From Atriophallophorus winterbourni (lineage: Eukaryota > Platyhelminthes > Trematoda > Plagiorchiida > Microphallidae): DNA of 64,000 bases. Position numbers and translations under genes: made by a program. Shown in pieces: positions 46,501 through 56,071 of this stretch (position 1 is the first letter of the stretch; each line of letters opens with the position of its first letter). The stretch spans positions 1 to 64,000 of the forward strand of contig JACCGJ010011147.1 in the NCBI GenBank assembly GCA_013407085.1, given 5' to 3'. Below the pieces are notes generated by a model that saw only the letters and a program-made list of their open reading frames with translations, had not been told where the DNA came from and made no database searches.

Positions 46501-49500
46501 CCAGGTGTAATTAGCGATATTCATTCATCTAGACGGAGACTACTACCCCGCCGATGGACCTGCTCGATGCAGCACCCGAGTCTGAGATTCTTGCGCTGCA
46601 GCATCAGCGCGCCGCGTTACAAAGACAGTTGGAAGAGGAGCAAAAACTGTTGGAGTGGCGCCAAAATGCCATCAGACAAGCTGCGTCTGGTGGACGTCGC
46701 GCCGTTGAGTTGGAAGTTCGTCCAATCTATCTACTACCGGACACAAATTGCTACATCGATTGGTTGGAAGGCATCGCGACGCTGACTCAACGATCTTCCA
46801 ACTATATGGTTCTGGTGCCGATTGTAGGCAAGTTTCTCATTTATTGCATTGCAGCGTTTTTTTGTGAGCTTTGGTACAGGTGCGGAATTACTGTCTTGTA
46901 TATTTTGCGGTTAATATTGGGTTAGCTTAATTTTCACTGGGTTAGACTCATCTGTTCAGCATATGTGAATCCTCAATGTGACACTGATAATTATAGAGGA
47001 TCACGTTTCAAACTCGTTGCTGATTAGCCAAATACACAGCAGTTTTCATACGTGTGACTCTGAAATATCAAAACTTGGTCACATGAAGTTCACAATCACC
47101 AATGCAAGTTAAAGCATAAGTGGTCGAATGTACAATCATGTACTTGTGTACGACACAGATGACACTGTGCCGAACTGTTTTGTCACCAATACGGAAACGT
47201 GCTGGAGTTTCACTGCCAATAACCGCAGACCTAAACGCGCGTCTAAACCTGGGCGGACTAACGTTATTTTAGCCAACATGTGGTCTATGAATTTGAGACA
47301 TTTTTTCTTGAATCTGGGCTTGTGATTTAATGTTCATTCAACTAACCGTGAATTAGTTCACACAAAGTCACATGTTTACACATAGCATGGGATCACAACT
47401 TGCGTCACAATGTCATGTAGTCTGACTGTGCATGTCAAATTGACCGTTATCGCTAATGAACTGCGACAAAGTGCATTCTACAGTCTCATTTTGACCTCCG
47501 ATCCTAGCACTAGTCAACTCGGCAATATTTCGTAGCACATGCAGTTTATCCTACTGTGCACCATTTTTCATGATCCAGCCTTTAGTTTGATTCACATTAC
47601 ATGTTGTCCTTGGGTTTGTCCCTGTCTACTGAGAAAATTGAAAATAAAACAATGATTGGAATGAGGCAGCTGTGGCAGCCCAACCCTTGTGTAATTTATC
47701 TTCGTGTATCAACCGACGACATTTTCTTATTTGCAATGGGTTGTTAATGCGATGACAATCTCAGGGGTCTTTCATGTATCGCAGTGTCAATAGTTCAAAA
47801 AGAAATCAACTCTGAACCCTATGCATAAGGCAGAATGTGAACACACATTTGTGTTGAAGATTTCGCGCTGGGTGATTTTATTAGTAGCACCTCATTTAGT
47901 CATAAAAAGCGGCAATGTACAACTTGGCGTCCGCCTAACGATGATCAGCCATGGACACAAATTCACGATCTCGCCATCAGCGCTGGATAGAAAGGCTGCA
48001 TTTAGGACTGTCGCTCTTTCAGGAACACTAGAGTGGATTCTGATCACGCGCTCCTTCGAGCATGATTTGCATTAAAATTCTCTCATCCAAAGACAAGCAT
48101 TCCTAAGTGCATAGCTTTCTAAAAGCTTTCGTATCCCGCAATTCAGCAAGCCTATCGCGGCGGTTTAATAGCTGATATTCCCACTGCGGTGTCGGAAAAA
48201 TATCACACGACAATGGAATGCGATTGCAACTGTAATAAACGATGCCGTGGAGTCGGCGTGTAGTAGTTCCACTTATAGCAGAAGGTCCCACTGGATCCCC
48301 GAGGCTAGTCTTCGATTACTAGATGAAAGGCGAATAATTCCTTATGCAGAACGTAGTCGGGTCAGAAATAAGCTCAAGCGTAGCATTCGATCAGATAGGG
48401 AAGCGTGGTAGCTGCGAAATTTGAGGAAATGGATGTAGCCAGCAACCGGGTAACGTCCGAAAGCTGTTTCAGCTAATTCCATCTACAGGTTCTGAAATCG
48501 TTGAAGTTAGCGAGACAATCACAGAGGACGATGGCGCCTTAATCGCTAACAAAAAGCATCGCTTGTCTCGTTGGGCTGGCCAGTTTAGATGGTCCATTGC
48601 CTTCCATTTCCACGTTGTGAACCCTGGTTAGTTGATGTAACGCCTCCAAGCGTAGCCGAAATCAAGCTCGGTATCGACTCACTGGGAAGATTCAATGCAG
48701 CTTGTCCCGATGGACTGGCCCCGGTTCTGTTCAATGAGGGTTGCGATATTCTCTTAATCACTCTAGATGACACGGAAACTATTCTCCAGTGTTGGGGAGA
48801 ATCTATAATCCTACCTGTTTTCAAAAAAGTTGCGTACTTCATGCTTCAATCACAGGGGAATAAGTCTTACGCCCGTCATTACCCAGCTTCTTGCTTCAGT
48901 ATGTCTTCGGCGCTTTACATTACACAGAGAATCAAATATTCGTGAAGAGCAAGCAGGATTTTGTCTAGGTAGAGGATATGTCGATCATATATTCACTCTT
49001 CGGTAAGCCCTAGAACATCGCCATACTTATAGGCATCTCACTGTAGCTAGCTTTTTCTTGATTTTAAAGGTGCTTTTTATTCGGTCGATAGGAACGTATC
49101 ATTTAATACCTTATCACTCAAAGGTGTCCCACAAAAGTGCGTTAACATATTTCGGGCGCTTTATTCTTATAGTTCTGGACTTTCCTACGGTTAGTAATGT
49201 CCGACAAGGGTGTCCAATTTCTCCATTTTTGTTCAATTTTGTAATTGACGCTATAATGGATGGGTGTAATGCAGGCGTACCGTCACCGGGCATTCAGATT
49301 CAGAAACTTTTTGATTTGGATTATGCCGACAATGTAGTTTTACTCTTCGATTACTATGGGGCTGCTCAGTTTACTTTAGACCGATTTGGTAGTATCATAC
49401 CCTCCTTCGTTATGCGCTTTGTACCTCTCAAGTGCAAAGTTCTGTTACTAGATATTGATCCAATCGAAACAGCACTAAGCGTCAATAATGAGGAACTTGC

Positions 49501-51998
49501 GACTGTAGACTATTTGGGTAGTTGCATTACTAGTAAAACTTATTTAAAAAGGGAGATCTCAAGTAGCATTTTCCTAGCTACTTTAGCTTGTTGTAACTTA
49601 GGTCATCCGTGATGTAAAACCTGTTTGTCTCTAAACGCTCAAGGGTATGGTCTATAAGGCTACAGCACGCGCGAGTTTACAGTACAGATGTGAAACCTGG
49701 ACACTGATAAAAGAAGAAAAAAGATGTCTACAAGTATTCGACAATCGCTGTCTTTGCACCATCGCAGGAGTTACTTGGCACCGTCGGATGCGTAACGCAA
49801 CTATCCGTAAAAAGAATCTTTGGCAGCTACATAGATACCGAAAAACAAGTTAACGTGCATAGACTTCGCTGCTTAGGCCACGTATTGCGAATTGGAAATC
49901 ACCGTTTTCCTAAAGAGGTTTTGATCGCCACCTCCTAAATCGGAATGGCGTCGTTGTAAAGGTGGCAAGACTCTGACTTAGCTCAGCAGATGAAACCTTT
50001 GACTGTCCAACTAGCTGCAGTTGGTGCAACCCATCTCCCAGGTAGGGGTCCAAGAGATAAGAATTCGCAGTGGCTTCTTGCCCTTAATGATCTGGCTCAA
50101 AATTGTGTTCAGTGGCGGTTTTGTTGTAGACATCTTGGAGTGTTTGATTAATCTTGTCTGTTGTCAAGTCAAGTGGCGAGGAAAGCTTGTTATGAAGCGT
50201 GACAGTGGAAGCCGCAAGGAAGCTGTCATCCTGATGTCGCTCTACTCGTTCACAACACTCGCTTGAATGCATGTTTCCTTCGAGGTGTGGGCACCCCATC
50301 CCAGCGCATCTGTGTTCAATCTTTATAGCTTCAGTATCTCTTTATGTCCTACCCTTCGCCATATCTTTTAAAATAGTTTACTATGTCATGGTTGCATGAC
50401 CGTTAAGCACTTGTTACATGTTACCGGTGTAATGTTGTCAATGATTATTACGATAATTATTTTATCAACCACATGTACTCTATTCCACTACCTCTATAAA
50501 AATTCCGCTCATTTCATTCTGCTTTTAAACCTAATTCTCGTTTTAAGATGTTCTGCTTGGTTCCATTAATCACTCTCGGTTTCGGTGGTGGCTCATTCTG
50601 TTTTCGTCATCTTTACTTGATGTTTATACTGCTTGTTATAGTATCTTTATCGGCAGGCCTGTCAGAATCTATTTCTTCGTGCGTACATGTTTTATGTTCT
50701 GTTTTGCGCAGTTAAAACTGCTATATAGTTTTGCCAATGGTAATAAGCTGCTTGCGGAAACACGCTGTAATCCTGATGTCATTTTTCTGCATGTTATATC
50801 TTTCTGGGCAGCCAGCCTCACAGTATTTCATCCATGCGCAGTGTTCGACGTTATGGCACTTCACTTGAATCCAGGCTTGTGAATTCATACATCATCCTTC
50901 CGTTTACATCCTTCATGTTAACTACCTTTTCAGTGAAGCGATCCGTTATTTTACTTTAGCATTACGCGCTTCCATTAACATCTGCCTATGCACGGATGTG
51001 TAATCGCGCAGCATTTATGTGCTGTGCGGCTAACGTCGTGCTAAATTGATTTGCCTCCGGTAGTGAGCTGCATGCTGGAGTCTCACTACCATTTCTATTT
51101 CTATTTCCCCCCTCATATCTGTCTAGTCCTAGGCAACCTGACAGTACCTTAGCCCACGTGCAGTCTCTGACTATGCGGCACTTTGCCCAAATCAGGCTTG
51201 TGCTTTCATACCACTAACATCTGCCTGCAAGTAACGTACTTTCAGAATCAGCTATGATAGAATGTGCAACCGGCTTTTCGTTATAATTTACTAAAAGTTT
51301 TGTATTTTGTTTCTTTTCAGTTGTCAACGAACTCGATTCACTTGCTCACCCTTCTAGCAAATCCAGCCGTAGTGGTTTGTTCTGTGTGGACGAGGGCGCT
51401 GAAGTGACCCGATCTGGTCTTATTCAGGAACGCGCGAGGGCAGCTATAGCGTACCTGGAAAACGAGTTTGCCCACCGCAACTCAAGGCTACGAGCGTTGA
51501 CTGCCAAAGGCAAATTTCTGGAGACGATCGCTTACCGAACTGAGGTCAACGGGGGCCGGGATCCGGGTCAAGTAAACGATGACGTCATATTGAATTGTTG
51601 CACTCACTTCTGCAAAGATGACCCCGAGCGATTCCGATCAAGTATTGGTTTCGACGGGAGTAGTGATGCTGCCATTCAAAGTCAGTTTAGTTTTATTCAA
51701 TATATTGATCTGTAGCTGGTTTCGTATCGTTTGTGTACAAGTCAACAACTTTCTTTTTCTAGCTCAACCGATCCGAATTGTCCGCGAAATAGTCCTTTTA
51801 ACGTCCGACCGTAACCTGCGTTTGAAGGCGCTAAATATTAATATACCCGCTCGCCCCCTGCGCACATTCGTCAACTGGTCAAGATTACCTCTCGTCGATA
51901 ATTTGCCAGTTTATTCTACGGATCCGATGTTGGCCAAAAATAACGACTTCCCCAAACTTAAACCGCGAGGTCAATGGAGGGAACCGCTTCGACATTGA
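29976..51998 (+). CDS. SMG6: SMG6 (EST1A) nonsense-mediated decay endonuclease
   Basis: Fourteen coding exons can be joined with matching phases: 29976-30483, 34298-34592, 35705-36040, 36444-36767, 36919-36997, 37074-37205, 37747-38037, 40827-40888, 40965-41301, 43287-43682, 44902-45162, 46533-46827, 51321-51680, 51763-51998. The product is 1303 aa; vertebrate SMG6 has about 1420. SMG6 cuts mRNAs carrying premature stops: its N-terminus binds the exon-junction complex, its 14-3-3-like and helical domains recognise phospho-UPF1, and its C-terminal PIN domain is the nuclease. The start is fixed by an in-frame TGA just upstream. All introns are GT-AG except that after exon 12, which is GC-AG. 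Introns range from 76 nt to over 4 kb, and the long ones are full of retroelements. No exon is disrupted, so the gene appears functional. The first 5' UTR exon is not placed. Confidence 0.94.
30971..32640 (-). mobile_element. Penelope-like element (RT + GIY-YIG)
   Basis: Inserted antisense in SMG6 intron 1. The RT reads from LQQKKIERKTINTLQKLE and RF-stop-LPKIHKEGMP through VSFDVVALFTSIDT, RGTPMGSPISGLIAEIVMQR and WVRYVDDTFVIIKR (catalytic YVDD) to LPFLDVQVTRL, all hallmarks of Penelope RTs. After a TGA at about 31485 the frame continues with NVVYKIQCTHCEKHYIGQTG, the GIY-YIG endonuclease start, then a TAA, then a C-terminal block ending at 30971. Only about three in-frame stops break an otherwise continuous frame of some 530 codons, so the copy is fairly young. 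I could not define the terminal repeats. Confidence 0.92.
33186..33455 (+). mobile_element. tRNA-derived SINE with hammerhead, copy 2
   Basis: A full match to 4108-4370. The A box is well kept (TAGCCCAGGTCGTTAAGGC, 33272-33290) and the B box is GGAGTTCAAATCC (33314-33326). The hammerhead follows at 33348. It lies in SMG6 intron 1 in the sense orientation. Confidence 0.8.
33348..33393 (+). ncRNA. Hammerhead ribozyme of SINE copy 2
   Basis: CTGATGA (33354-33360), stem II GCTC/GAGC with loop AAATAA, GAAA (33375-33378), palindromic stem III in ACTCGAGT, and a GTC cleavage triplet (33384-33386). Stem I pairs GCACTG (33348-33353) with CAGTGC (33388-33393). One extra C at 33387 sits next to the cleavage site, which may lower activity. 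Schistosoma hammerheads have the same design with an eight-base palindromic stem III. Confidence 0.85.
34735..35510 (-). pseudogene. RTE-like LINE RT fragment
   Basis: Antisense in SMG6 intron 2. It reads AGFRPVRGCMDQVFVLRQLL, VAFLDIRAAFDSVDRTTLWN, then after an internal gap LDYADDIALLGDDPVFLQNA (intact YADD) and LAPTKCKVLLQDW, FTYLGSCITAGGGLESEIGS. The RT segment with the RQGCPISP motif is missing, and both ends are truncated. Confidence 0.85.
35705..45162 (+). CDS. SMG6: SMG6 14-3-3-like and helical domain exons 3-11
   Basis: Residues about 269-1007. Exon 3 carries LFESVILADLDFCNAAHVEQ and exon 4 GDLARYKELLSGDRNFGKAR. Exon 5 completes S-WYQKARLLIPKNGRSYNQLA and exon 6 gives LDAMYYYIRTLAASNPFLTA, the signature of the EST1/SMG5/6/7 14-3-3-like fold. 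Exon 7 has VEIWIHPLDG. Exon 8 (62 nt) has LTFIHTHGKLFTKIG and exon 9 METFPEF and FALDMFSLLCRRA. Exon 10 has LPALRLWSEWMILHPEHWLP, and exon 11 begins MYHYTGKW. Every junction keeps phase, and the joined peptide aligns with vertebrate SMG6 without gaps at most junctions. Exon 7 ends at a weak donor (GAG|GTTCGA). Confidence 0.92.
38043..38181 (+). repeat. SINE-B 3' half
   Basis: Starts a few bases after the donor of SMG6 exon 7. Shared blocks include CATATCTGTCTAGGCCTGGG and GATCAGGCTTGTGCTTTCAC. Confidence 0.8.
38755..40330 (+). pseudogene. CR1/jockey-like LINE with deleted RT core
   Basis: In SMG6 intron 7. The endonuclease C-terminus (DRPSVLDLVLTSQE, then LVLSDHSVLVFDYVC) is followed by the linker region (LMLLSKMERNPKLLYKIMNA) and then, beyond 39700, directly by the RT thumb and C-terminal part (NIRKGKMLHLGKN, then LRPTMEYAVEVWAPWLRKDI). 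The whole catalytic palm is missing. The C-terminal block resembles the element at 4650-5565 (MEYSIQAWAPWLMKDI). Confidence 0.82.
41880..42060 (-). repeat. RTE-like LINE 3' end
   Basis: Reverse complement of the LINE tail seen at 45840-45950 and 50150-50290 (blocks AGCGACATCAGCATGACAGC and CATGCATCATAACAAG). Confidence 0.6.
42420..42490 (-). repeat. SINE-B-related fragment
   Basis: GGATACTGCCAGGTCGCCCA and the following CCTAGACAGGAG match the SINE-B tail in minus orientation. A closer relative lies in plus orientation at 45505-45570. Confidence 0.5.
44377..44598 (+). repeat. SINE-B, full length, diverged
   Basis: Head GCACGCATGTGCAATCGTGC to tail GATCAGGCTTGTGATTTCAT. It lies in SMG6 intron 10. 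Confidence 0.8.
45505..46040 (+). mobile_element. SINE-B-like piece and RTE-like LINE 3' end
   Basis: A SINE-B-like block (GTAGGCATGGGCGACCTGG) is followed by a (GAT)n run at about 45629-45646 and then the LINE C-terminal tail: LAVLGETHLPGWDPHETLEW corresponds to the RLPGWGPKAPPNSWL block of the LINE at 28940-29600. Its 3' UTR resembles 50150-50290. Confidence 0.6.
46145..46377 (-). repeat. SINE-B, full length with target duplication
   Basis: A minus-strand copy of 233 bp flanked by AATGGGATG (46136-46144 and 46378-46386). It lies in SMG6 intron 11. Confidence 0.88.
46533..51998 (+). CDS. SMG6: SMG6 PIN nuclease exons 12-14
   Basis: Exon 12 has a coiled-coil lead-in (LQRQLEEEQKLLEWRQ) and the first catalytic Asp in YLLPDTNCYID (D1077). 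Exon 13 supplies VNELD (E1109) and NDDVILNCC (D1192/D1193). Exon 14 supplies LLTSDRNLRLKAL (D1241). These are the acidic residues that bind metal in the SMG6 PIN domain, so the nuclease should be active. The vertebrate TDDRNLR is TSDRNLR here, keeping the T-x-D pattern. Exon 12 ends at 46827 and the intron begins GCAAGT; only this junction keeps the frame. The stop is TGA at 51996-51998. Confidence 0.94.
47140..47600 (+). repeat. Two very diverged SINE-B copies
   Basis: Segments at 47190-47335 and 47440-47600 keep the order of SINE-B blocks (for example GGAGTTTCACTGCCA, TTAGCCAACATG, GGGCTTGTGATTTAA), with many changes. Confidence 0.45.
48130..50400 (+). pseudogene. RTE-like LINE, long decayed copy
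   Basis: In SMG6 intron 12. Recognisable blocks in order: EVSETITEDDGALIANKKHR, CPDGLAPVLFNEGCD, EEQAGFCLGRGYVDHIFTLR, FLDFKGAFYSVDR, VRQGCPISPFLFNFVIDAIM, LDYADNVVLLF (the YADD box reads YADN), KCKVLLLDI and DYLGSCITSKTYLKREISSS. The C-terminal region follows in broken frames to about 50150, then the 3' UTR. Many stops. Confidence 0.82.
50740..50892 (+). repeat. Diverged SINE-B copy
   Basis: Keeps the middle and tail blocks of SINE-B (GGAAACACGCTGTAATCC, ATCCAGGCTTGTGAATTCAT). Confidence 0.5.
50988..51214 (+). repeat. SINE-B, best-defined full-length copy
   Basis: 227 bp flanked by the 12-bp duplication TAACATCTGCCT (50976-50987 and 51215-51226). It runs from ATGCACGGATGTGTAATCGC to GCTTTCATACCAC and lies in SMG6 intron 12, about 100 bp before exon 13. 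Confidence 0.9.
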
Positions 51999-53365
51999 AT
52001 ACACCGCTTTCAAGTTTACAAAACGTGACGTCCCTCGATCTTCAACTCCCGACCTCTTGCGCAAAGAACAGACAACATGACCGTGTTGTTCGTGTATCTA
52101 TGCTCTTAGCGCTGCTTGTTATTTCCACAATTGATTTCTTACCTTGAAATATACACATTTGTTCCGTGTAACGTTTCTTTTGGTCTCATCCATGCCTTCT
52201 TATTTGCTGTTGAATGCGCTTTATTCACGCTTGTCTGGGAGAATTTTCTTGTTTCGCAGTGAATTAGAAATTGATGATTGGCATTAGCACAGCTCGTTAG
52301 CATGAAGATGATGTTGAAATGCCAGTGAAGTTCATTTGCCAACCGGCGTGACTTGCTTGCAGCTGTTCGAATGTTCAATCGTGTCATTGTTTACTATCCG
52401 TCATCATTGTTGTATATCATCGAAATGAAATACAATGATAATTTTAATTAATGCCGTTCATCGGTCAACGCGTTTTCACGTGTTACTGCGCAGCCTTCTC
52501 AGTCTGTTTAGGTGAAACCAAACCATGTTTTAGATTGGATGAAAATTGGCGTAAACACGAAAATTTATAAACGCCTACAGATTTCTCATCTATCGACACC
52601 ATGGTATCATAACACCCGGGGTCATAACTTAGTGGATGTAAGGTCGTATACACGGATTTCTTCAATATGCTTTCATGCTAATTTTTATCCGCGATTCTTC
52701 GTCTATTTTAATGTTGACTACCTTGAAGAAAAAGATAGTGACTTCTGTAGTGTAGCATTACAATTAATCTAATAAAGCTGCACGTCTAATTCATCGGGGT
52801 GGACATAAGCATCAGTTCCGTGTCCCACAATACTCCTGTCGTCACACTCCGCACGGATGTGTAACAGTGCAGCACTTCTCTTCTGCATTAATAACAAGGT
52901 TTACGTAATTTACCGCAACCGAGTATTTGCTGAAGCATTGCTTTAGAAATTTTTTTAGTTGACCTTGTTAACTGGCAGTTATCTACGCTCACCAGCATCC
53001 TGTTAGACTGCGTGACCGTTCGCTTGATTCCAGGCTCGTGTTCTTTCACCATCTATTATCTGTATTTTAAACCGCATATGCGTATGGTAACTCACGATGT
53101 ATTTGCAGATAGTTTTAAAGGTTGTGATTTACATTAAAAATCTTTTGAAAGTCTTTATCCTTAAGTTATCTTATTACACCTAGTGACGGACTATCTTTGC
53201 GTATCAGTGACAATTTTTCACCTCAATCTTTCTCAGTGTCTACCTTCTCGCGTTGCTTCATATGTTTGTGGACTGTTTCGCGAGTGAACAGCTCAGCTTA
53301 TTTTTCAGTCATCTTTATTTCCGTTTTTTGGTTATGTGTTGCATGATTTTTTACAGTCATCTCCT
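51999..53365. other. SMG6-CSN5 intergenic region
   Basis: 1.37 kb between the SMG6 stop and the CSN5 start. 52850-53055 is a diverged SINE-B copy (head GCACGGATGTGTAACAGTGC, tail CAGGCTCGTGTTCTTTCAC). The rest should hold the SMG6 3' UTR and the CSN5 promoter and 5' UTR; an acceptor at 53347-53355 (TTTTTTACAG) lies 10 bp before the CSN5 ATG. I see no additional gene. Confidence 0.5.
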
Positions 53366-55564
53366 ATGGCGTCCACCAGTGACTCGGCAACGAAAAGATC
53401 TGTTCGGAGTCATGGTTCCACGAATGCGGCTTCCAAATTAGCACAACAAAATTGGGAACATATAAACAATATTGTTAATGTTCCAACGTCTGCTGATGAA
53501 TATTTCAAATACGATGTGAAGGCACATGAATCGATCGTTAACGCAAAGCCCTGGGAAAAGGATCCGCACTATTTCAAATACATTCACATATCAGCCGTTG
53601 CACTGCTCAAAATGATGATCCACGCGCGGTCTGGGGGTAAATTAGAAGTGAGTTTTGTCGATTTTGCGCTCATTGATAGTATACGTGCAATTAAACGACG
53701 GAATTCTTCGATTGCTCTATCAGAAACAATGGTTTTTATCTCCTGAAATCAGACAGATGGTATTCTTTTTCGAAATTAATCAGATAGTGAAAACCACGTA
53801 AAGAAGGCTGGCAGTTTGTGAACATCAATATTCATGAGTCAAAAACTAGCAATGGAGAACCCATAATGAATAATTGTTTGCGTATTTGAGAACTACGCAA
53901 ATTCTGTCTTTCATATATCAATTTGTACCGTTCTGTAATGGCACATTACATTTTAAAAATCTGTTATCAGCTAAACCTTTGTCCATTGTATCTGGCCATT
54001 TTGCAATGATCATGTAACTGTGCTACATTGGTTTGCCGCCGGTAGTGAGCTGCATGTAGCCACATACCGAAAACGAACTGCGCCAAAGTGTAGCATAGTC
54101 ATAGGCTGCCAGGCTGCTCAAGCCTGTGCTATTTAGTTGAATCTAGAATACGTCGTAGCTGCTTCAATTCTATTTGATCATTGATTGTTTTTAATTTAGT
54201 ACCTTTTCGCATTTTCAGATCATGGGAGTACTCATCGGGAAAGTCGCACATCAGACAATGATAGTAATTGACAGCTCTCCGCTTCCCGTCGAAGGCACAG
54301 AAACTCGTGTCAATGCGCAGGTACGCCGCACTTTCATCACGGCATTTGGCTTCTGTGTATCCTTCATCGCATGCTCTTTTTCATTTTCAACAGGCAGAAG
54401 CTTACGAGTATATGACTTCTTACAAAGAAACGGTTGCTCGCGTGGGCCGTACTGAGAATGTATTGGGTTGGTACCATTCACATCCTGGCTACGGTTGTTG
54501 GCTTTCCGGTATTGATGTCACGACTCAATTGACCAACCAGAAATACCAAGAGCCGTTCGTTGCAATTGTCATTGATCCCACCCGTTCAATTTCCTCGGGG
54601 AATGGTTCGTACACGGCAAAGTATCGTTTTCATGTACCTTTGTGTTGTTACTGTGCGCCATTGATATCCAAGATAGTGGACTCAATGTAGACAGAAATAT
54701 TGCCTTCATGTGTCTATACTTCGCTTGAAGAAACATTGTTTCGGTGTTTTGCTATTGCTCACATATTCCGCGCTTGCACTCTAGTACCGTTTTCAGTCTG
54801 ATTCTTCACAAGATTCTTCCGTATTCTTTCTGCTGTGGCATCATCAATCGATATTTCAATAATATTTTATTTTGAGCGACTTGTGTAATTTGCATTTTTC
54901 GGTGGTTTAACATTATTGTTATTGTTTTGGTTGTTGCGCTAACGTTACTGTATGTTTTCTCGTGTCCATTTGTTCCTCCAGTCAACCTGGGCGCTTTTCG
55001 TACCTATCCTGTTGGTTACCGGCCCCCTGAGGAGGGCCCATCCGAATATCAATCTATACCGATGGACAAGATTGAAGATTTTGGTGTCCATTGCAAACAA
55101 TACTATTCCTTGGAAGTGTCGTTTTTCAAATCTGTCCTGGACAAGCGGCTGTTGGACATGCTTTGGAACAAATATTGGGTCAACACACTGAGCTCGGTCA
55201 GCATTCTTGCCCAGCCCGACTACCTTGCTGGTTTGACGAAAGATCTTGGCGAGAAAGTTGAGCATGCGATAGCATCCGTACGTTCTGATGTTCTTATATT
55301 CAATCTTGCCCATAAGCAAGTTTGTATTTTTTTCGCGCTTCCAACGCAATTCAGTGTTATGTGTTATGTCTTCAGACAGACTCGTTTGTGTTATCACCGT
55401 TTAATTGTCTTCTCCCTTTCTAGGTCTCGCGAATCAGCTGGGACAATGATCGTCTTGATGATCGTTTAGCCAAATGCAGCAAAGATGCCAAGAAGATGGC
55501 AACCGAACAGTTGCATGCGTTAATGGGCCAACTGATCAAAGATAGTATTTTCAATCAAATTTAA
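53366..55564 (+). CDS. COPS5: COP9 signalosome subunit 5 (JAMM isopeptidase)
   Basis: Five coding exons join in phase: 53366-53647, 54219-54320, 54394-54604, 54982-55277, 55424-55564, giving 343 aa (human CSN5 has 334). CSN5 is the catalytic subunit that removes NEDD8 from cullins. The MPN+/JAMM residues are all present: E94 at the end of exon 1 (SGGKLE), and H156, H158, S166 and D169 in exon 3 ([16 protein letters not shown]). Other conserved blocks are [63 protein letters not shown] and [16 protein letters not shown]. The start ATG follows an acceptor, and the N-terminal extension ([11 protein letters not shown]) is not conserved. Introns are 73-571 nt. Exon 4 ends at TCC|GTACGT, the only donor that keeps the frame with exon 5. 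Nothing is disrupted. Confidence 0.97.
54017..54145 (+). repeat. Diverged SINE-B fragment in CSN5 intron 1
   Basis: Contains GTTTGCCGCCGGTAGTGAGC and GCTGCAT, matching the middle of SINE-B, then a degraded tail. Confidence 0.55.
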
Positions 55565-56071
55565 ATAACTACTTTCTGTCTATTAATTTTAAAACTGTCT
55601 CACACAATCTTAATACAACACGTTCTTCAAACAACGATTTCGTTTTTGACCCTTATTAGACTCCATTGCTGGTTTTGTCCTTATCTCGTCTGAGATTCTC
55701 ATAGAAGCGGATTTCACCTCCGCATTCATTGGCAAAAACGATGCAGGTTATATGCTATTAGGTGGTTGTAGTCATTTTATGGGATATTTTCGGTACCAGT
55801 TCCGAACATAGGTATGGTGGGGATTAATAGCTCGCCTCATTTTGCTCAAATGGGGAACAAACCCAGAATATCTTGATATGCAAAAAGCTCAGCCACAGCA
55901 TTCCGTTGTAAATAAAAAAAAGAAAATTATCATATCATTAAGGTGTATATTTTATAGAAACATGAAAATCGCTATTAAAATCAATAAAGTCAAACATATT
56001 TACAATTTTTATCGCCTTTGAGTCCTTTTTTCATTAAAGCAACTCATAGTTGATTTGGGTGTAATGGCGTT
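55565..56071. other. Convergent CSN5/SPO11 3' region
   Basis: 507 bp between two stop codons on opposite strands. An A-rich block with AAATAAAAAA lies near 55910, and AATAAA on the minus strand is not obvious. It holds both 3' UTRs; no gene is seen. Confidence 0.5.
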
